A stretch of DNA of 64,000 bases, from positions 124,001 through 188,000 of the forward strand of contig NZ_JACBNX010000007.1 in assembly GCF_013403875.1 (NCBI RefSeq), given 5' to 3'. Positions 61,501-64,000 of this stretch are shown here, piece after piece. Each line of letters starts with the position of its first letter. The stretch's first letter is position 1. A model generated the notes under the pieces. The model searched no databases and was not told where the DNA came from. It worked only from the letters and a program-made list of their open reading frames with translations. Source of the DNA: Burkholderia guangdongensis. GTDB taxonomy: Bacteria; Pseudomonadota; Gammaproteobacteria; Burkholderiales; Burkholderiaceae. A program made the position numbers and the translations under genes.

Positions 61501-64000
61501 GAACGGCACGGGCACGGAGACGTTGACCGGCGCGAACACCTATACCGGTGGCACGACGGTGAACGGCGGCACGCTGGCGGTGGGCACGGGCGGCAGCCTG
61601 GCGTCGACCAGCCCGGTCGATCTGGCGGGCACCGGTGCGACGCTCGATCTGAGCGGTGCGAACGGGCCGCAAACGATCGGCACGCTGACGGGTATTGGCG
61701 GCACGAACGTGAATCTCGGCGCGAACACGCTGACGATGAACAACGCGACGGACGGCACGTTCGGTGGCGTGATCGGCGGGACGGGCGGGTTGACGCTGAG
61801 CGGCCCGAGCACGGAAACGCTGACCGGTGCGAACACGTACACCGGCAGCACGACGATCAACGGCGGCACGCTGGCGATCGGCACGGGCGGCAGTCTGGCA
61901 TCGACGAGCCCGGTCGATCTGGCCAACTCGGGCACGGCGTTCGACATCAGCCACGCAACGACGCCGCAGTCGATCGGCACGCTGACGGGTGTCGGCGGCA
62001 CGAACGTGAATCTCGGCGCGAACACGCTGACGATGAACAACGCGACCAATGGCACCTATGGCGGCACGATCGGCGGCACGGGTGGCGTGACGCTGAGCGG
62101 CCCGGGCACGGAAACGCTGACCGGCGCGAACACGTACACCGGCGGCACGACGATCAACGGCGGCACGCTGGCGCTCGGTTCGGGTGGCAGCCTGGCATCG
62201 ACGAGCCCGGTCGATCTGGCGGGCACCGGCTCGACGTTCGACATCAGCGGTGCGAATGGGCCGCAGACGATCGGCACGCTGTCGGGCGCCACGGGTTCGA
62301 ACGTGAACCTCGGCGCGAATTCGCTCGCGTTGAACAACAACGGCACGGGCACGTTCGGCGGCGCGATCGGCGGCACCGGCGGGCTGACGGTGAACGGCAC
62401 GGGCACGGAAACGCTGACGGGCGCGAACACGTACACGGGCAGCACGACGGTGAACGGCGGCACGCTGGCGATCGGCACGGGCGGCAGTCTGGCGTCGACG
62501 AGCCCGGTCGATCTGGCCAATTCGGGCGCGACGCTCGATCTGAGCGGCGCGAGCGGGCCGCAAACGATCGGCACGCTGACGGGCGCGAATGGCACGAACG
62601 TGAATCTCGGCGCGAACGCGCTGACGATGAACAACGCGACGAACGGCACGTTCGGCGGTTCGATCGGTGGCACCGGCGGGCTGACGCTGAGCGGCCCGGG
62701 CACGGAGACGATGACGGGTGCGAACACGTACACCGGTGGCACGACGGTGAACGGTGGCACGCTCGCGATCGGCCCGAACGGCAGCCTGGCATCGACGGGT
62801 TCGGTCGATCTGGCGGGCACCGGCACGACGTTCGACATCAGTGGCGCGACGGCGCCGCAATCGATTGGCACGCTGTCGGGCGCCACGGGTTCGAATGTGA
62901 ACCTCGGCGCGAATTCGCTCACGCTGAACAACAACGGCACGGGCACGTTCGGCGGCGTGATCGGCGGGACTGGCGGGCTGACGGTGAACGGCATCGGCAA
63001 GGAAACGCTGACCGGCGCGAACACGTACACGGGCGGCACGACGGTGAACGGCGGCACGCTGGCGATCGGCACGGGCGGCAGCCTGGCATCGACGAGCCCG
63101 GTCGATCTGGCGGGCACCGGCGCGACGTTCGACATCAGCAACGCAACGACGCCGCAGACGATCGGCACGCTGACGGGCGTCAACGGCACGAACGTGAATC
63201 TCGGCGCGAACGCGCTGACGATGAACAACGCGACGAACGGCACGTTTGGCGGTTCGATCGGCGGCACGGGCGGCGTGACGCTGAGCGGCCCGGGCACGGA
63301 AACGCTGACCGGCGCGAACACGTATAGCGGTGGCACGACGGTCAACGGCGGCACGCTGGCGATCGGTTCGGGCGGCAGCCTGGCATCGACGGGCGCGGTC
63401 GATCTGGCCAACTCGGGCACGACGTTCGACATCAGCAACGCGACGGCGCCGCAAACGATCGGCACGTTGACGGGCGCGAATGGCACGAACGTGAATCTCG
63501 GCGCGAACGCGCTGACGATGAACAACGCGACGGATGGCACGTTCGGCGGTTCGATCGGCGGCACGGGTGGCGTGACGCTGAGCGGCCCGGGCACGGAAAC
63601 GCTGACCGGCGCGAACACGTACACCGGCGGCACGACGGTCAACGGCGGTACGCTGGCGATCGGCACGGGTGGCAGCCTGGCATCGACGGGTTCGGTCGAT
63701 CTGGCGGGCAACGGCGCGACGTTCGACATCAGCAGCGCGAGCGGGCCGCAGACGATCGGCACGCTGTCGGGCGCGAATGGCACGAACGTGAATCTCGGCG
63801 CGAATTCGCTCGCGTTGAACAACAACGGTACAGGCACGTTCGGCGGCGTGATCGGCGGCACCGGCGGCGTGACGGTGAACGGCACGGGCACGGAAATACT
63901 GACGGGTGCGAACACGTACACGGGCGGCACGACGGTGAACGGCGGCACGCTGGCGGTTGCCGCGGGCGGCAGCCTGGCATCGACGAGTCCAGTCGATCTG
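58541..64000 (+). CDS. giant autotransporter/adhesin, 3' end outside window
   Basis: An open frame of 1820 codons from the ATG at 58541 (AGGCGAG upstream) runs to the window edge with no stop. A basic N-terminus (MNMSRVTAKKKTRESFPR) and hydrophobic core to about residue 44 form a signal peptide. The rest is a low-complexity Gly/Thr/Asn/Ala passenger with many autotransporter-associated strand repeats of the type LTGANTYTGGTT, predicted to form a beta-helix. From residue ~703 it becomes a regular array of 99-residue units. The C-terminal membrane barrel must lie beyond the window. Cysteines occur only near the signal cleavage site (VACTATGTTVDC). The likely job is surface display for adhesion or aggregation. 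Confidence 0.9.
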   Translation, partial: MNMSRVTAKKKTRESFPRTVLPTSLLLALIGAGIVPVDAVACTATGTTVDCTGVSGPYQSAVSGLTVTVEPAAAVDGLLGSAMTLTGTNNTLNNSGSITSTALGTTVQMGSGLTGTETVTNAAGASINAPLFGTALTVDNGVGGATSVTNAGAINGDVVLTGSGTNSVTNAGAINGAVTFDPTGTNTFTAQTGSSVTGAVTGGGAPGSALNLQQSAATGSPAVGAIGINDFTGFNNLDVQSGAWAISGASTATNASLEGTAIINNAASLGTGAITANGGTLAASAPGLNLGNNVTLGNGGLTVGGTNGIALSGPIGGTGALTANDTGTVTLTGANTYQGGTNLTGGGLIVGNGGALGSGSLNVGGAGGTLGASAPATTLGNAINLGSGSTLTVDSTNVSALNGAIAGAGGLALGGTGTTTLNATETYTGGTTINSGTLALGTNGSLAPTGSVALANSGATFDMSGANGPQTIGTLSGVNGTNVNLGGNSLVVDSTGNGTFAGAIGGTGGVTLSGTGTEALTGANTYSGGTTLTGGNLVVGNGSALGTGALDVTGPASLGASTATTLGNAVNLGSGSTLTLNGANDIGLNGVISGQGGLAQSGTGTTTLNGANTYQGGTNLSGGELVIGNGGALGTGTLSVTGAGGTLGASAPATTLGNTIDLGSGSTLTVDSTNLSALNGAIAGAGGLALGGTGTTTLNATETYTGGTTINSGTLALGTNGSLAPAGSVALANSGATFDISGANGPQTIGTLSGATGSNVNLGANSLALNNNGTGTFGGAIGGTGGLTVNGTGTETLTGANTYTGRTTVNGGTLAIGTGGSLASTSPVDLAGSGATLDLSGASGPQTIGTLTGANGTNVNLGANALTMNNATNGTFGGAIGGTGGVTLSGPGTETMTGANTYTGGTTVNGGTLAIGPNGSLASTGSVDLAGTGTTFDISGAMAPQSIGTLSGATGSNVNLGANSLTLNNNGTGAFGGVIDGTGGLTVNGTGTETLTGANTYTGGTTVNGGTLAVGTGGSLASTSPVDLAGTGATLDLSGANGPQTIGTLTGIGGTNVNLGANTLTMNNATDGTFGGVIGGTGGLTLSGPSTETLTGANTYTGSTTINGGTLAIGTGGSLASTSPVDLANSGTAFDISHATTPQSIGTLTGVGGTNVNLGANTLTMNNATNGTYGGTIGGTGGVTLSGPGTETLTGANTYTGGTTINGGTLALGSGGSLASTSPVDLAGTGSTFDISGANGPQTIGTLSGATGSNVNLGANSLALNNNGTGTFGGAIGGTGGLTVNGTGTETLTGANTYTGSTTVNGGTLAIGTGGSLASTSPVDLANSGATLDLSGASGPQTIGTLTGANGTNVNLGANALTMNNATNGTFGGSIGGTGGLTLSGPGTETMTGANTYTGGTTVNGGTLAIGPNGSLASTGSVDLAGTGTTFDISGATAPQSIGTLSGATGSNVNLGANSLTLNNNGTGTFGGVIGGTGGLTVNGIGKETLTGANTYTGGTTVNGGTLAIGTGGSLASTSPVDLAGTGATFDISNATTPQTIGTLTGVNGTNVNLGANALTMNNATNGTFGGSIGGTGGVTLSGPGTETLTGANTYSGGTTVNGGTLAIGSGGSLASTGAVDLANSGTTFDISNATAPQTIGTLTGANGTNVNLGANALTMNNATDGTFGGSIGGTGGVTLSGPGTETLTGANTYTGGTTVNGGTLAIGTGGSLASTGSVDLAGNGATFDISSASGPQTIGTLSGANGTNVNLGANSLALNNNGTGTFGGVIGGTGGVTVNGTGTEILTGANTYTGGTTVNGGTLAVAAGGSLASTSPVDL
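59638..60800. repeat. long direct repeat, 831 bp apart, within the passenger
   Basis: A segment of about 330 bp starting near 59638 recurs near 60469 with only scattered changes; for instance ACCTATACCGGCGGCACG begins at 59816 and 60647. The shift is 831 bp, or 277 codons, so the frame is kept. It differs in period from the 297-bp array that follows and points to an earlier internal duplication. Confidence 0.8.
60647..64000 (+). repeat. 297-bp (99-residue) tandem repeat array in the autotransporter
   Basis: Units begin at 60647, 60944, 61241, 61538, 61835, 62132, 62429, 62726, 63023, 63320, 63617 and 63914, giving eleven full units and the start of a twelfth at the window edge. Each begins TYTGGTT, contains a GTNVNLGAN or GSNVNLGAN segment, and ends TETLTGAN. 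No insertion or deletion breaks the register. Units vary by substitution and fall into two sequence types (NVNLGANALTMNNAT and NVNLGANSL-LNNNGT). Confidence 0.95.

Noticed and set aside
58436-63454. A 1672-codon open frame on the minus strand, Arg/Ala-rich and repetitive
   Set aside because: It lies antisense to the autotransporter passenger; its repeats mirror the 297-bp units. The plus frame has a signal peptide, ribosome site and known strand repeats, so the minus frame is a composition shadow.
60647-64000. Possible CRISPR-like array because of regular direct repeats
   Set aside because: The unit is 297 bp with no short repeat and unique spacer pattern, and it is one continuous protein frame.

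Overview
The window is GC-rich (roughly two thirds G+C by eye), with dense gene packing and strong third-position GC bias. Its gene families fit a Burkholderia-type beta-proteobacterium, probably a secondary replicon because catabolic, transport and regulatory genes dominate. No rRNA, tRNA, CRISPR array, insertion sequence or phage gene was seen. The genus is inferred from family recognition and codon style, not from a database search.

Layout. 0-5.2 kb: end of an EphD-like hydrolase gene, an M24 peptidase-like protein, a slipin/NfeD membrane pair and an AraC-family regulator. 5.3-12 kb: a valine/isobutyrate degradation operon (acyl-CoA dehydrogenase, acyl-CoA synthetase, mmsA, mmsB, enoyl-CoA hydratase/HIBYL-CoA hydrolase-like) divergent from that regulator. 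12-17.8 kb: a putative class II microcin system, with a small leader-bearing Gly/Ala-rich precursor on the minus strand, an AT-rich gap, then a HlyD adaptor, a C39-peptidase ABC exporter and a TolC-like outer membrane channel. 18-24 kb: dicarboxylate/amino-acid symporter with an orphan binding protein, a class A penicillin-binding protein and zwf. 24-28.4 kb: DHA2-type efflux pump with its LysR regulator, a small unknown protein, a GST and a DapB-like protein. 28.5-30.7 kb: a lower-GC islet of unrecognised proteins. 30.8-38.4 kb: a tartrate/malate-type module (MFS, dehydrogenase, LysR), an acid-phosphatase-like secreted protein that looks foreign, and a LysR/MFS pair. 38.7-40.4 kb: isocitrate lyase with an upstream 18-bp palindrome and a clear terminator.

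40.4-44.7 kb: a MerR regulator with two promoters of the MerR class (19-bp spacers), controlling an Old Yellow Enzyme on one side and an acetoacetate-decarboxylase-like protein plus a saccharopine-dehydrogenase-like reductase on the other. After glutaminase comes the second unusual cluster (45.8-54.4 kb). A minus-strand operon encodes a ThDP-dependent enzyme, a LuxC-type acyl reductase, a LuxE-type acyl-activating protein and a Baeyer-Villiger-type monooxygenase. It is divergent from a D-2-hydroxyacid dehydrogenase and a LuxR-family regulator. No luciferase genes accompany LuxC/LuxE, so the aldehyde they would make probably feeds another product.

54.4-64 kb: a PlpD-like patatin fused to an outer membrane barrel, an MreB-like protein lacking its N-terminal part, and the start of a very large autotransporter. 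The autotransporter passenger contains at least eleven 99-residue (297-bp) repeats in perfect register, running off the end of the window. Short 10-24 bp tandem repeats recur at many gene ends and inside a few low-complexity coding segments.
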